A stretch of DNA of 57,410 nucleotides from Synergistaceae bacterium (GTDB lineage: Bacteria; Synergistota; Synergistia; Synergistales; Aminobacteriaceae): the NCBI GenBank assembly GCA_018436725.1, contig JAHDKT010000025.1, forward strand, positions 1-57,410. Direction: 5' to 3'. Position 1 is the stretch's first letter. Each line of letters opens with the position of its first letter. The notes below the pieces were generated by a model that saw only the letters and a list, made by a program, of their open reading frames with translations, made no database searches and had not been told where the DNA came from. The translations under genes and the position numbers were made by a program. Positions 8,694 through 17,861 of the stretch are shown one piece after another.

Positions 8694-8730
8694 GGGGAAA
8701 CCGGCCGGCCTTCGATCCGGCCGCTTCCCC
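8694..8730 (-). terminator. Hairpin between glyS and the PPDK regulator genes
   Basis: Two stacked stems (8694-8699 with 8725-8730; 8702-8708 with 8717-8723) are separated by a small internal loop. They follow the glyS stop at 8738. No T tract follows, so it may be a partial terminator that separates the aminoacyl-tRNA synthetase genes from the pyruvate-metabolism genes. Confidence 0.4.
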
Positions 8731-8737
8731 CGAGAGT

Positions 8738-10804
8738 TTACGCGCCCTTGAGAATTCCCAGATCTCCCACTTCGAGGAAGAGGGCATTGCACAGGACCAA
8801 CAAGTGCAGCCTGTTGCATTTTACCCTTTCATCGGGGTCCATTACAAGGACATCGTCGAAAAATGACGTAACGAATGGCGAAAGTTCCGACAGATGCGCC
8901 GCGAGCGCCTTCCAGTTCCGTGCCGCCAAGGCATCCTCGACGAGCGGGTTGATCCTGACGATTTCGGCGTAGAGCCTGGTCTCCGCGTCTTTCGAGAAGA
9001 GAGTTTCATCGACCGATGTCGAGCGCTCCTCGCTCTTGGAGAGTATGTTCCGTACCCTGACGGCGGCGGTGACGAGATCGAGGAACCACTGCTCTCCCTG
9101 GAGTTTCGAAAAGACTTCAAGGAAGCGAAGCACCTGAAGGGGGCGTCCTCTCGCAACGGAAGCAGCGAGCGTCGACAGCTCGTGGCCGTACCCTTTTTCA
9201 CGGATCTGCACGTGGAGGCGCTGCTGCAGAAAGCCGACGATGCGCTCGCGGACATCCTCCGGGATGGAGAGCTGTTCGCAGCTTCTGGCTACGAGGCGTC
9301 CGAGGTCGACGTCCATCGTCTTGCCCCACAGGATTTCGTTGATGCAGCGGGCGGCGCGTCGTAGGGCGTACGGATCCTGCGATCCGGTGGGCTCGAAGCC
9401 GACTTTGAAGCAGCTCGCGATGACGTGCACGCGCTCGGCAAGTCCAAGCAGCGCCCCGACCGTGTCCTCCGGTAGTTCGCTCCCTGCCGCCTTGGGGAGA
9501 TACTGCTCGTAGATGGCCTTTGCCACCCGTTCCGGCTCGCCGTTGCGGAGGGCATACTCTCTTCCCATGACGCCCTGAAGATCGGGAAACTCGTACACCA
9601 TATTGGTGACGAGATCCGCCTTTGCGAGAAACGCCGCTCTGTCGAGAAGCTGAAGGGTATCCTTCAGCCCCATTTCCGCGCACAGCCAGAGCGCAAGGTC
9701 GCGGGTGGCCATGACCTTGTCGTGGAGCGTGCCGAGCTTCTCCTGGTAGACGATCGTCTTCAAGCGTTCCACATTGGCGGCGAGCGGGTGCTTCAAATCC
9801 TCGGCCCAGAAGAAGGCCGCGTCTTCGAGGCGGGCGCGGAGGACGCGCTCGTTCCCTTCGCGGACCACGCTCATATTCGAGGCGAGATTGTTGCTGACAC
9901 CGACGAAGTATGGGAGAAGTTTGCCGTTCTTTCCACGCACGGAGAAGTACTTCTGGTTTTTCTTCATCGACGTGACGAGGACTTCCTCGGGGATTTCGAG
10001 GAATTTCTTGCTGAAGCTCCCGAAGAATGGAACCGGGTATTCGACGAGATAGAGGTTTTCGTTGATGATGTCCGGATCCAGCTCGACCGATCCGTCGAGA
10101 TCGTGTTCAAGCGCGTTGATTCCGGCGATCATCTTCTGACGGCGTTTTTCCTGGTCGAGGATGACATGGTTGTCGTAGAGGCGCTCCATGAAGTTCGCGG
10201 CGTCGTCGACGGCGATCTGTCTGGCGCCCATGAAGCGGTGTCCCCTTGTGACGGAACCGGCGGCGATGCCCCCGTACTGGAAGGGAACGACCGTCTTGTC
10301 GGCCATCGCGACGATCCAGCGGATGGGCCGGGCGAAGCGTACCGAGGGAATGTTCCAGTACATGCTCTTGGGGAAGACGAGCTTCCTGATCAGGGCGGGG
10401 AGCAGTTCGGGGAGAATTTCCAGCGTCGGTTTTCCGGGCTCGGATACTTCGGCGTGAGCGTACTTGACCCCGTCCACCTCGACGGCGGCGAGGCGTTCGA
10501 TGGTAACGCCCTTGCTCTTTGCGAAGCCGAACGCCGCCCGTGTCGGATTGCCGTTCATATCGAACGCTGCGGTCCATGCAGGGCCCTTGAAGGTGTTGAC
10601 GAGATCCTGCTGCTGGTCGTCGACGTCCCGTACCATTAGAGCGATGCGGCGGGGAGTGGCGAAGACGGCCATGCTCTTGAATCCGATGCGGGCGTTCCGG
10701 AAGTCTTCTTTCGCCGTTTTTTCCAGAAATTCGAGCGTCTCGGGAAGGAAGCGGGAGGGAATCTCTTCCGTCCCTATTTCGAGCAGCACATTTTTATAGG
10801 TCAT
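8738..10804 (-). CDS. glyS: Glycyl-tRNA synthetase beta subunit
   Basis: Beta subunit of the alpha2beta2-type bacterial glycyl-tRNA synthetase; it binds tRNA-Gly. About 688 aa, beginning MTYKNVLLEIGTEEIPSRF and carrying the family blocks GTEEIPSRFLPE, RPIRWIVAM and FADMPSR-type repeats in diverged form, plus a C-terminal DALR-like helical part. I chose ATG 10804 because GAGGTG lies 6 nt upstream. An in-frame GTG at 10813 would overlap the glyQ stop (10810-10812). It is the partner of the adjacent glyQ, 5 nt apart. Confidence 0.96.
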   Translation of the reverse strand: MTYKNVLLEIGTEEIPSRFLPETLEFLEKTAKEDFRNARIGFKSMAVFATPRRIALMVRDVDDQQQDLVNTFKGPAWTAAFDMNGNPTRAAFGFAKSKGVTIERLAAVEVDGVKYAHAEVSEPGKPTLEILPELLPALIRKLVFPKSMYWNIPSVRFARPIRWIVAMADKTVVPFQYGGIAAGSVTRGHRFMGARQIAVDDAANFMERLYDNHVILDQEKRRQKMIAGINALEHDLDGSVELDPDIINENLYLVEYPVPFFGSFSKKFLEIPEEVLVTSMKKNQKYFSVRGKNGKLLPYFVGVSNNLASNMSVVREGNERVLRARLEDAAFFWAEDLKHPLAANVERLKTIVYQEKLGTLHDKVMATRDLALWLCAEMGLKDTLQLLDRAAFLAKADLVTNMVYEFPDLQGVMGREYALRNGEPERVAKAIYEQYLPKAAGSELPEDTVGALLGLAERVHVIASCFKVGFEPTGSQDPYALRRAARCINEILWGKTMDVDLGRLVARSCEQLSIPEDVRERIVGFLQQRLHVQIREKGYGHELSTLAASVARGRPLQVLRFLEVFSKLQGEQWFLDLVTAAVRVRNILSKSEERSTSVDETLFSKDAETRLYAEIVRINPLVEDALAARNWKALAAHLSELSPFVTSFFDDVLVMDPDERVKCNRLHLLVLCNALFLEVGDLGILKGA

Positions 10805-10809
10805 GAGCT

Positions 10810-11700
10810 TCACCTCTTCGTCTCATCATCGAATTTGCCGGTGAAGGGAAGCCCCATCGCCCGGCGCTGTTCCGCGTACGCCGCGCAGCACCGGCTTGCG
10901 AGCATGCGTATCCTGCCGATATACCCCGTCCTCTCGGTTACGCTGATCGCGTTGCGCGCGTCGAGCAGGTTGAAGGTGTGCGAGCACTTGAGCACGTAGT
11001 CGTAGGCGGGGAGGACGAAACCCTTTTTCAGAATTCTTTCCGCCTCGGCCTCGTACATGCCGAAGAGCTGGAAGAGCATCTTGGCGTCGGCGAGTTCGAA
11101 GTTGTAGTGCGAGTGTTCGACTTCTCCCTTGTGGTGGACGTCGCCGTATTTGACGTCGCCTACCCACTGAAGGTCGTAGACGTTCTCCACCTTCTGAACG
11201 AACATCGCGATGCGTTCGATTCCGTAAGTGATCTCCGCGGGAACAAGATCCATATCGATACCGCCGACCTGCTGGAAGTAGGTGAACTGCGTGACCTCCA
11301 TGCCGTCGAGCCAGACCTCCCATCCAAGCCCCCACGCGCCGACCGTGGGCGATTCCCAGTCGTCCTCGACGAAGCGGATGTCGTGCGCTTCCGGCTCTAT
11401 TCCGAGAGCAGCGAGGCTCTGAAGGTAGAGTTCGATGATGTCGGAGGGGGCGGGTTTTATGATGACCTGGTACTGGTAGTAATGCTGCAGACGGTTCGGG
11501 TTCTCTCCGTAGCGGCCGTCCGCGGGCCGTCGAGAAGGTTCGACGTAGGCGACCCGCCACGGCTCGGGACCGAGCACGCGGAGGCAGGTCGCCGGATTCA
11601 TCGTTCCTGCCCCGACCTCTATGTCGTACGGCTGCTGCACAACGCATCCGTGTTCGGCCCAGAAGCGCTCGAGACGGAAGACAATTTCCTGGAAATTCAC
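10810..11700 (-). CDS. glyQ: Glycyl-tRNA synthetase alpha subunit
   Basis: Catalytic alpha subunit that activates glycine, 296 aa. The family opening [18 protein letters not shown] and the block [17 protein letters not shown] are clear, as is [20 protein letters not shown]. It starts with GTG, preceded by AAGGAGGG with a 6-nt spacer. The leader between recO and glyQ is only about 60 nt and shows no T-box, so control by uncharged tRNA-Gly is not supported here. Directly followed by glyS. Confidence 0.97.
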   Translation of the reverse strand: MNFQEIVFRLERFWAEHGCVVQQPYDIEVGAGTMNPATCLRVLGPEPWRVAYVEPSRRPADGRYGENPNRLQHYYQYQVIIKPAPSDIIELYLQSLAALGIEPEAHDIRFVEDDWESPTVGAWGLGWEVWLDGMEVTQFTYFQQVGGIDMDLVPAEITYGIERIAMFVQKVENVYDLQWVGDVKYGDVHHKGEVEHSHYNFELADAKMLFQLFGMYEAEAERILKKGFVLPAYDYVLKCSHTFNLLDARNAISVTERTGYIGRIRMLASRCCAAYAEQRRAMGLPFTGKFDDETKR

Positions 11701-11760
11701 ATATATCCCTCCTTGAGAGGAACCCCCGGGTGCCGGAAGCTCCGTTCTTTCTTCTTCAAG

Positions 11761-12525
11761 CTACTTCATCGCGCCGAAAAAGTGACGCATCCGGCTGTTG
11801 ACGTCCTCCCACAACGACGGGGCGGAAAACGACGCCGAAGGGAAGTATTCTACCATCTTTTTCGCCGGAAGCTCCAGCGCCGCCCGAAGCCGGGCCAGGA
11901 TTTCCGCAGGCAGCGCCGCCCCTTCGTTGGAGCGTGCGCACGCAGGGCACAGAAACCCGGACGAAGAAAGGCGGGCTGACGGGAGAGAGGCTCCGCATTC
12001 AGCGCAGAAGTCGGGGGAAGGCGCTATCCCCCAATTGTACAACCACTTCCATAGGAAGCGCCACTCCGCGACGAGAGGGTGTACGCCTTCTTTCAGCAGC
12101 ACCCCCGACCAGTAAAAGAGCGCGAGGACTTCGTCGCACGCAAGACCGGGAACGAGATGTTCGCAGAGCAACCCGTCCCATTCGAGCAACCTGCGGATTT
12201 TTTCCGAATCCTTTCTGAGGCTCCAGAAATCCTCTTTCACATCGGCGGACTTGAGGTAAAAACGCTTCGTCCCTTTGTAGAGGTTGAACGTGGCCCAGAC
12301 AAGAGGTTCTATCGCGCCACCGAACCGGATTCTTCCTCTCGACGCGCCCGGAGCGGAGACCCAGACAGGCCCCGTCTCCTTCAGGAAAAGATAGAGGGAA
12401 ACGTTGCCTTCGGCGGAGACGTCCCTCCGGAGGACGACGCCCGAGAGCTTCATCAGCCCTTGAGGGCGATCTTCCCCGCCGAAAGAGAATGCGGGTGCGG
12501 ATCGCTCGGGACGCCCCGGGATCAT
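11761..12525 (-). CDS. recO: DNA repair protein RecO
   Basis: Recombination mediator that works with RecR and RecF to load RecA on SSB-coated gaps. An N-terminal OB-fold (KLSGVVLRRDV) is followed by a helical domain with a four-cysteine zinc site, CAEC ... CPAC. Start: the ATG at 12525 has AAGGAG 5 nt upstream, immediately after the era stop, and gives 254 aa with a 24-aa lead before the usual MKLSGVV start. The in-frame ATG at 12453 is the alternative but has no good ribosome site. It lies between era and glyQ, as part of the era-recO-glyQS order seen in many bacteria. Confidence 0.88.
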   Translation of the reverse strand: MIPGRPERSAPAFSFGGEDRPQGLMKLSGVVLRRDVSAEGNVSLYLFLKETGPVWVSAPGASRGRIRFGGAIEPLVWATFNLYKGTKRFYLKSADVKEDFWSLRKDSEKIRRLLEWDGLLCEHLVPGLACDEVLALFYWSGVLLKEGVHPLVAEWRFLWKWLYNWGIAPSPDFCAECGASLPSARLSSSGFLCPACARSNEGAALPAEILARLRAALELPAKKMVEYFPSASFSAPSLWEDVNSRMRHFFGAMK

Positions 12526-12535
12526 CGCCGCTCCT

Positions 12536-13489
12536 TCAGCGGCGGCCGCGTTCTTCGATGCCGAGCATGCGCAGGTCGGCATCGGACTGGCGCCAGTCCT
12601 TGCGCACCTTTACCCAAAGGTCGAGATACACCTTGTGGCCTGCGAGCGTTTCAATATCCATACGCGCACGCCTGCCGATCTCCTTCAGACGGGCGCCGGC
12701 GTCGCCGATGACGATGCGCTTCTGCCCCTCGCGTTCGACATAGAGCGTGGCCCGGATGAAGAGGACGTCCCGTTCCGGGTACTCGTCGGGGCTTTTGTAC
12801 TCCTCGATTTCCACGGCGACGCTGTGAGGGACTTCCCTGTGGGTCAGCAGCAGCGCTTTTTCCCGGATGATCTCGGCGGCGATGAACTTCTCCGGCCTGT
12901 CGACCAGGATATCGTCGTCGTAGAAGGGGGGGCCCTCCGGGAGGTGTGGACGGATCGCGCCGACAAGCGCGTCGAGCCCCTTCCCCATACGCGCGGAGAC
13001 GAACACCGCCCCGCGGAGAGGCAAGCGCGCTTCGTAGAGCGAGCGGACGGCGGCAAGCGCCGCCTCCCCTCCTCCTTTGCGTTCGAGGACGACGTCGCAC
13101 TTGTTCACCACGAGAAGCAGCGGGGTGCGCACCGTGCGGAGGACGGCGATGATCTCCTCGTCCTCCGGCCCGATCGTCCTGTCCTCCGCTTCGACGACGT
13201 AGCAGACGAGGTCCGCCTCCTCAAGCGATTCGAGGGCCGCGTCCACGAGCGCTCTGCCGAGCTTGTGCTTCGGGAGGTGTATTCCCGGCGTATCCGCGAA
13301 GACGATCTGAAAGCCGTCTCCGTTGTAGACGCAGCGTATGACGTTCCTCGTGGTCTGCGGCTTCTCGGAGACTATGGAAACCTTGTAGTCGAGAAGCTTG
13401 TTGATCAGCGAGGATTTTCCTACGTTGGGGCGGCCTGCGAGGACAACGTTCCCCGCGTTGAAGCCGATCCCGGCGAAGGGGTTGCTCAT
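12536..13489 (-). CDS. era: GTPase Era
   Basis: Ribosome-assembly GTPase that binds the 3' end of 16S rRNA, 317 aa. G1 is GRPNVGKSS, G3 is DTPG, G4 is NKCD, and the C-terminal KH domain has VIGDAGARLKEIGRRAR. The start at ATG 13489 overlaps the cdd stop as ATGA, which suggests translational coupling. The frame extends further upstream but that part is cdd read in another frame. Confidence 0.97.
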   Translation of the reverse strand: MSNPFAGIGFNAGNVVLAGRPNVGKSSLINKLLDYKVSIVSEKPQTTRNVIRCVYNGDGFQIVFADTPGIHLPKHKLGRALVDAALESLEEADLVCYVVEAEDRTIGPEDEEIIAVLRTVRTPLLLVVNKCDVVLERKGGGEAALAAVRSLYEARLPLRGAVFVSARMGKGLDALVGAIRPHLPEGPPFYDDDILVDRPEKFIAAEIIREKALLLTHREVPHSVAVEIEEYKSPDEYPERDVLFIRATLYVEREGQKRIVIGDAGARLKEIGRRARMDIETLAGHKVYLDLWVKVRKDWRQSDADLRMLGIEERGRR

Positions 13490-13929
13490 CGTCCCTCGCT
13501 CTGCTCCGTCAGCAGGAACGGGGCAGGGAAAATCTCCGCGAGGCTTGTGAGCGTGAAGGAGTCCCCCCGCTCGAAGACAAGGAACATTTCGGGGTTGAAC
13601 TCCGCAAGAAACTGGCGGCACGCGCCGCACGGAAGGCAGATTTCTCCTCTTCTGCCGACGACGGCGGCGGCGAGCGGTTTTTTTCCTCCGCGGGCGATCA
13701 TCGCGACGGCGGCGCTCCGTTCCGCGCAGATGGAAAGCCCGTAGGAGCCGTTCTCCACGTTGCACGCGAGAACAAGTTCATCCATCCCCTCGACAAGAAG
13801 AGCCGCCCCGACGGGGAAACCCGAATAGGGGGAGTACGATCTTCGCTGCGCCTCTCTCGCCGCTTCGAGAAGAGCGCTGGGCGACGGCCAGGATTCGGGC
13901 CAGGAAACTTGCGGCGTAGACAGTGTCAT
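13486..13929 (-). CDS. cdd: Cytidine deaminase
   Basis: Zinc-dependent deaminase of cytidine and deoxycytidine in pyrimidine salvage. At 147 aa it fits the homotetrameric small form. The catalytic motif is CAERSA (Cys ligand and catalytic Glu) and the second zinc motif is PCGACRQ. The ATG overlaps the stop of the upstream CBS-domain gene as ATGA, and its own stop overlaps era the same way. It sits in the common ybeY-cdd-era neighbourhood. Confidence 0.96.
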   Translation of the reverse strand: MTLSTPQVSWPESWPSPSALLEAAREAQRRSYSPYSGFPVGAALLVEGMDELVLACNVENGSYGLSICAERSAAVAMIARGGKKPLAAAVVGRRGEICLPCGACRQFLAEFNPEMFLVFERGDSFTLTSLAEIFPAPFLLTEQSEGR

Positions 13930-15230
13930 TCGACAACCTCCGGTGGTATGAAATACCCCCGCTCCTTCGGAAGGAGCCTGAGGAGCTTGATTCTATGGTC
14001 TTCCACTTCAAGAACTTCTATCTCCCAGTTGCCGCCGCCGTCGGGAGACCGGTACAGAATCTTCTCCCCGGGCGAGGGGAAGTCCCCCGATATGGAGAGA
14101 ACCAGACCGCCGAGGCTTTCGGCGTCCTCGGACTCGAAGGGGGTCTCGAGAAGGTCGCTGAGATCCTCGAGGCCGACGTGCCCCTGGACAAGATAGCTAC
14201 CGTCCTCCTCCGGGGTGAAGGAGGGGTTTTCTTTATCGTATTCGTCCTGGATTTCGCCGACGATCTCTTCCAGAAGGTCTTCGAGCGTGGCGATGCCGGC
14301 CACGCCGCCGTATTCGTCGACGACGATGGCCATGTGGACGTGCTTTCCCTTCATGTTGTTGAAGAGTTCGACCACGCGCATACTTTCGGGGACGAAGAGC
14401 GCGTCCCGCATGATGGAGGAGACGGGGGCGTCCAGTTCGCCCGCGAGGAGGCTGGGGATGGTGTCTTTGACGTAGAGGATGCCGACGATGTCGTCGAGAC
14501 TCTCCTCGAAGACAGGGATACGGGAGTGACCATGTTCCTGGAAGACCTTCATCGCCTCCGCTACGGTGCAGTCGGCGGGGACGGCGTCCATGTCGGTGCG
14601 GGGGACCATGATCTCGTAGACCCGCGTCTCCTCGAACGATATGATGCCGTGGATCATCCGTCGTTCAACCTCTTCGAGAGCGCCGGATTCCTCGCCGATG
14701 TTGACCATCTGCTCGAACTCCTCCCTCGTCACGAAGGGGTGCCTGGCTTTCAGGTCGACCTTGAAGAGGACGCCGAGCAGCCGCACCGCAGCGAGCATGA
14801 GCCAGAGGAAAGGGGCGAGTACGATATCGAGAACCCTCACAAAAGGGAGCGAGAAAACAAGCACCGAATCCGATCTGATGATTGCAACACTTTTAGGAAA
14901 AACTTCGCCGAAGATGACGATGAGCACCGTCATCAGCGGGACGGCAAGCAGAACTCCTCCCTGTCCCATCATGGTAATGGCAAGCGAAGTCGCGACCGAG
15001 CTGGCTGCTATGTTGACCAAGTTATTTGAAATGAGCACGATCGTGAGCGCACGCTGCACGTCCCTAAGAAGCCACTCGAAGAATCGCTTCAGATACGGGT
15101 AGCGTTCGATCAGCGAAAGGATCTTTCCCCTTCCCGAGGAGGTGATGGCGGTCTCCGATGCGCTGAAAAAGGCCGAGAGAAAGAGAAGAAGCAGAAGGAG
15201 GGCCGCCGAGTGCGCCGCGAGCCCGTTCAC
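13926..15230 (-). CDS. CNNM/HlyC-CorC family membrane protein with CBS pair
   Basis: Integral membrane protein of the CNNM-CBS-CorC_HlyC family, 434 aa. These proteins are proposed magnesium or other cation exporters and are often mislabelled haemolysins. The N-terminal DUF21 part has about four hydrophobic segments and the signature SASETAI. Then come the paired CBS domains (MVPRTDMDAV, VDEYGGVAGIATLEDLLEE) and the small C-terminal transporter-associated domain ending near PPEVVE. It overlaps ybeY upstream by 4 nt and cdd downstream by 4 nt, inside a tightly coupled run. Confidence 0.93.
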   Translation of the reverse strand: MNGLAAHSAALLLLLLFLSAFFSASETAITSSGRGKILSLIERYPYLKRFFEWLLRDVQRALTIVLISNNLVNIAASSVATSLAITMMGQGGVLLAVPLMTVLIVIFGEVFPKSVAIIRSDSVLVFSLPFVRVLDIVLAPFLWLMLAAVRLLGVLFKVDLKARHPFVTREEFEQMVNIGEESGALEEVERRMIHGIISFEETRVYEIMVPRTDMDAVPADCTVAEAMKVFQEHGHSRIPVFEESLDDIVGILYVKDTIPSLLAGELDAPVSSIMRDALFVPESMRVVELFNNMKGKHVHMAIVVDEYGGVAGIATLEDLLEEIVGEIQDEYDKENPSFTPEEDGSYLVQGHVGLEDLSDLLETPFESEDAESLGGLVLSISGDFPSPGEKILYRSPDGGGNWEIEVLEVEDHRIKLLRLLPKERGYFIPPEVVE

Positions 15231-15763
15231 CTTGAATCCCCCTTCCCCGCTTCGGAGACACCGCCGGCGAAAACGGTCAGCAGTTCTTCCTGTATACGCC
15301 CCTGAACGCGCTCCATCGTTATCCGCCTCTCGTCGGTGTCGTGGTCCCAGGCGAGCAGATGAAGAAAGCCGTGCGCAAGCATCAGCGCCATCTCTCTTTG
15401 GAACGCCTCTTCCGAAGCAGCCGCGACGCGGACGTACTCCGGACAGATGAGGATATCACCCAGCGGAATCAAAGGGAGCCTACGCTCCGGACGAAATTCT
15501 CCTTCTTCCTCCCAGATCGGAAAGGAAAGGACGTCCGTCGGCTCGTCGATGCCGCGGTATTTCCTGTTCTGTTCCTTCATTTCGGCGAGCGAGGGGAAAG
15601 ACAGGGATATTTCGACCTTCGGGGGCAGCGTCCCCTCCGGAATCAACTCTTCAAGGGCGCGCGCAAAAACATCCTCCGCCGTTTCCACGAGGGGGGTGCA
15701 CGGCGTACTTGCCGGATCGGCGTCCTCGCTGCTATCGAGACGCAAGTGAACCTTCACTGACAT
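15227..15763 (-). CDS. ybeY: Endoribonuclease YbeY (rRNA maturation)
   Basis: Zinc-dependent endoribonuclease involved in 16S rRNA 3' processing and ribosome quality control, 178 aa. The metal motif HGFLHLLAWDHDTDE carries the three family histidines (HxxxHxxxxxH). TDVLSFPI is the other conserved block. The predicted ATG lies 32 nt inside the end of the upstream HD-domain gene, an unusually long overlap. The phoH, HD and ybeY order is a classic conserved cluster. Confidence 0.95.
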   Translation of the reverse strand: MSVKVHLRLDSSEDADPASTPCTPLVETAEDVFARALEELIPEGTLPPKVEISLSFPSLAEMKEQNRKYRGIDEPTDVLSFPIWEEEGEFRPERRLPLIPLGDILICPEYVRVAAASEEAFQREMALMLAHGFLHLLAWDHDTDERRITMERVQGRIQEELLTVFAGGVSEAGKGDSR

Positions 15764-17861
15764 CGTCCTCCTGTTTTTCGTTGTTTTGTCGGGGAGACTC
15801 TTTCTCCTTGATCTCTTTCACTTTGCGGGTATGATACACCGTCCGCAGTGCGGAGAGCAACGTCTCCCTGATCACCGAGAGATCGCGCAGGGTGAAGTCG
15901 ACGTCGTCGAGCTGCCCTTCCGCGATCTTCGAATCGATCACTCGGTCGATCGTATCCTGAACATCGAGCATCGGTTCGGATCCCCCTCGGGACTCCGCCC
16001 GAACGGCCGCCTCGACGGAGTCGACCAGCATCAGAAGCCCGGTCTCCCTGCTCTGAGGGCGCGGCCCCGGGTAGCAGAACTGCTCCCTCGGGATGGTAAG
16101 CCCCATGTTCCTTGCCTTTCGCAGGAAGTAGGAGAGCGCGGTCGTCCCGTGATGCTCGGCGATGAACGAACGGATGACGCGGGGTAGATGGTATTCGTGC
16201 GCCAGATCAAGGCCTTCTCGTACGTGGGCGATGATGACCAATGCCGAAAGAGACGGTTTGAGTTCGTCGTGCACGTTCTCCCCGCCCATCTGGTTTTCGA
16301 CGAAGAAGTCGGGGCGCCGGAGTTTCCCGATATCGTGGAAGTACGCGCCGGCCTTTAAAAGGTTGGCGTTCATCCCCAGTTTGTCGGCGACAGCCTCCGC
16401 CAGGGCGCCGAGCATCAGGGAGTGATGGTACGTTCCCGCCGCTTCCATCTGCAACCTCTTGAGCAGGGGGTTCGACGGGTGACTCAGCTCCATCAGGCGG
16501 AGCGGAGAGAGCACGTCGAACGTGTCCTCAAGAAGAGGCAGCGCCGCGATGACCAGGCTGCTCCAGAGGGCGCTTCCGAGCATGAGCGGGATGAGTATCT
16601 CCGCTGAAAAGGGGATATTGAACGCCCACCTGACGGAGAGGCCGGTGATCGTCTGGAGAACGCCGAGAAGAAAAAGCTGTTTCCAGAAGTGCCCCCTGGA
16701 GTGGACGCCGCTCAGGACGAAATACCCTCCGAACGCGCTTACGATACCCATCAGCGCCACGAGGAGGACGTGAAGCGTCGAAAAGCCGGTGACTACGAGG
16801 CCTCCCAGGATGGCTCCCCCGAGGACGAGTTGGAGCGCCAGATGCGACGACAGGGTGAGATAGGCGCACCCCGCCAGAAAGAGGCTCCCCATCCCCTGCG
16901 CGAGAAAGAGCGAGGAGACGTACTCCGCAAGCCAGCTTACGCCGACGATGAAAGCCAGGTAGACCCACGGAAGGGCGTCTTTTTCTTCCGAGCCGCGGCT
17001 TCGCGTCTGGATACGAAGCCACAGCGGCCAGAACGGTATGACCGCAATGGCGAAGAGAATCTGCTTCCACGGAAACGAGACTCTGGAATACCCCTGCAAT
17101 TCGAGGAGTCTGGCCGCCTGGTCGGTGATGATCTGTCCCTTTTCCACAAGCACGTCTCCCGGCGTCACGCTTCGTTCGACGGGCTGTAACGAAGCCCCCA
17201 TCTCCTCCCGAATCATCCTGGTGAGATCTTCATCGATACGCGCAAGGGGTTGCAAAATTTCGTCGAGGATCTGGTAGACGATGTTGCTCTCCTCTATCGG
17301 GAGGGAAAGTCGTTCGATCTCCTTCCAGAGGATTTCGGGCGACCAAGAAAATTCTCCGTTCCCATCCGCCTGCGATTGCAGGTAAAAACTGCTTAAGCGG
17401 GCAGCCTCATGGAGCAGTTTTTTTCGCGCATCCTCCGGGTACCCTTTTATAAGCTCGGCCAGACCTTGCGAAAGAGAGAGACGTGAAACGTCTCCCTCCG
17501 CCATCGCCTCGATTTTGGATATGAGACGGTCCATAGCGGCTCCGTCTCGGACAAGGACGCCCGCGATGGTATCCCCTACCCTCGAGCGGAGAATCATCGT
17601 CCCCTCCTCGTCGTCATACTTCATTGGAAAGAGAGCGAAATACGTCCTTGGCGAGGCCTCTCCGGGGAGGAAGCCCGATATTCGGTCTTCGAGAAACCAC
17701 TTCAGAAAGACGACGGTCAGCGCAAAGGCGACGAGAAGAAGCAGGGAGAGCGACCTGAAGTCGGGAGAGGCATCCTCCGAGAAGAAAAAGAACTTGTCCT
17801 TCCTTCTGGCTCCTCCCCTGTACCCGCCGCTTTTATGAGCGCTGTTCCCGCTGCTGTTCAT
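15732..17861 (-). CDS. 7TM-HD family phosphohydrolase (PgpH-like c-di-AMP phosphodiesterase candidate)
   Basis: The 709-aa membrane protein has an N-terminal helix (about 37-55), a large extracytoplasmic 7TMR-HDED domain, a multi-span membrane core and a cytoplasmic HD domain. The HD motifs are TYHHSLMLGALAEAVAD and YFHDIGKLRRPDFF. Characterised homologues (PgpH of Listeria) hydrolyse cyclic di-AMP. That assignment here is by family and context, since a diadenylate cyclase (cdaA) is encoded about 19 kb away. It overlaps phoH by 29 nt and ybeY by 32 nt. Confidence 0.92.
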   Translation of the reverse strand: MNSSGNSAHKSGGYRGGARRKDKFFFFSEDASPDFRSLSLLLLVAFALTVVFLKWFLEDRISGFLPGEASPRTYFALFPMKYDDEEGTMILRSRVGDTIAGVLVRDGAAMDRLISKIEAMAEGDVSRLSLSQGLAELIKGYPEDARKKLLHEAARLSSFYLQSQADGNGEFSWSPEILWKEIERLSLPIEESNIVYQILDEILQPLARIDEDLTRMIREEMGASLQPVERSVTPGDVLVEKGQIITDQAARLLELQGYSRVSFPWKQILFAIAVIPFWPLWLRIQTRSRGSEEKDALPWVYLAFIVGVSWLAEYVSSLFLAQGMGSLFLAGCAYLTLSSHLALQLVLGGAILGGLVVTGFSTLHVLLVALMGIVSAFGGYFVLSGVHSRGHFWKQLFLLGVLQTITGLSVRWAFNIPFSAEILIPLMLGSALWSSLVIAALPLLEDTFDVLSPLRLMELSHPSNPLLKRLQMEAAGTYHHSLMLGALAEAVADKLGMNANLLKAGAYFHDIGKLRRPDFFVENQMGGENVHDELKPSLSALVIIAHVREGLDLAHEYHLPRVIRSFIAEHHGTTALSYFLRKARNMGLTIPREQFCYPGPRPQSRETGLLMLVDSVEAAVRAESRGGSEPMLDVQDTIDRVIDSKIAEGQLDDVDFTLRDLSVIRETLLSALRTVYHTRKVKEIKEKESPRQNNEKQEDDVSEGSLASR

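Noticed and set aside
11701..11760. T-box or other leader before glyQ
   Set aside because: Only about 60 nt, no specifier loop, no T-box consensus.
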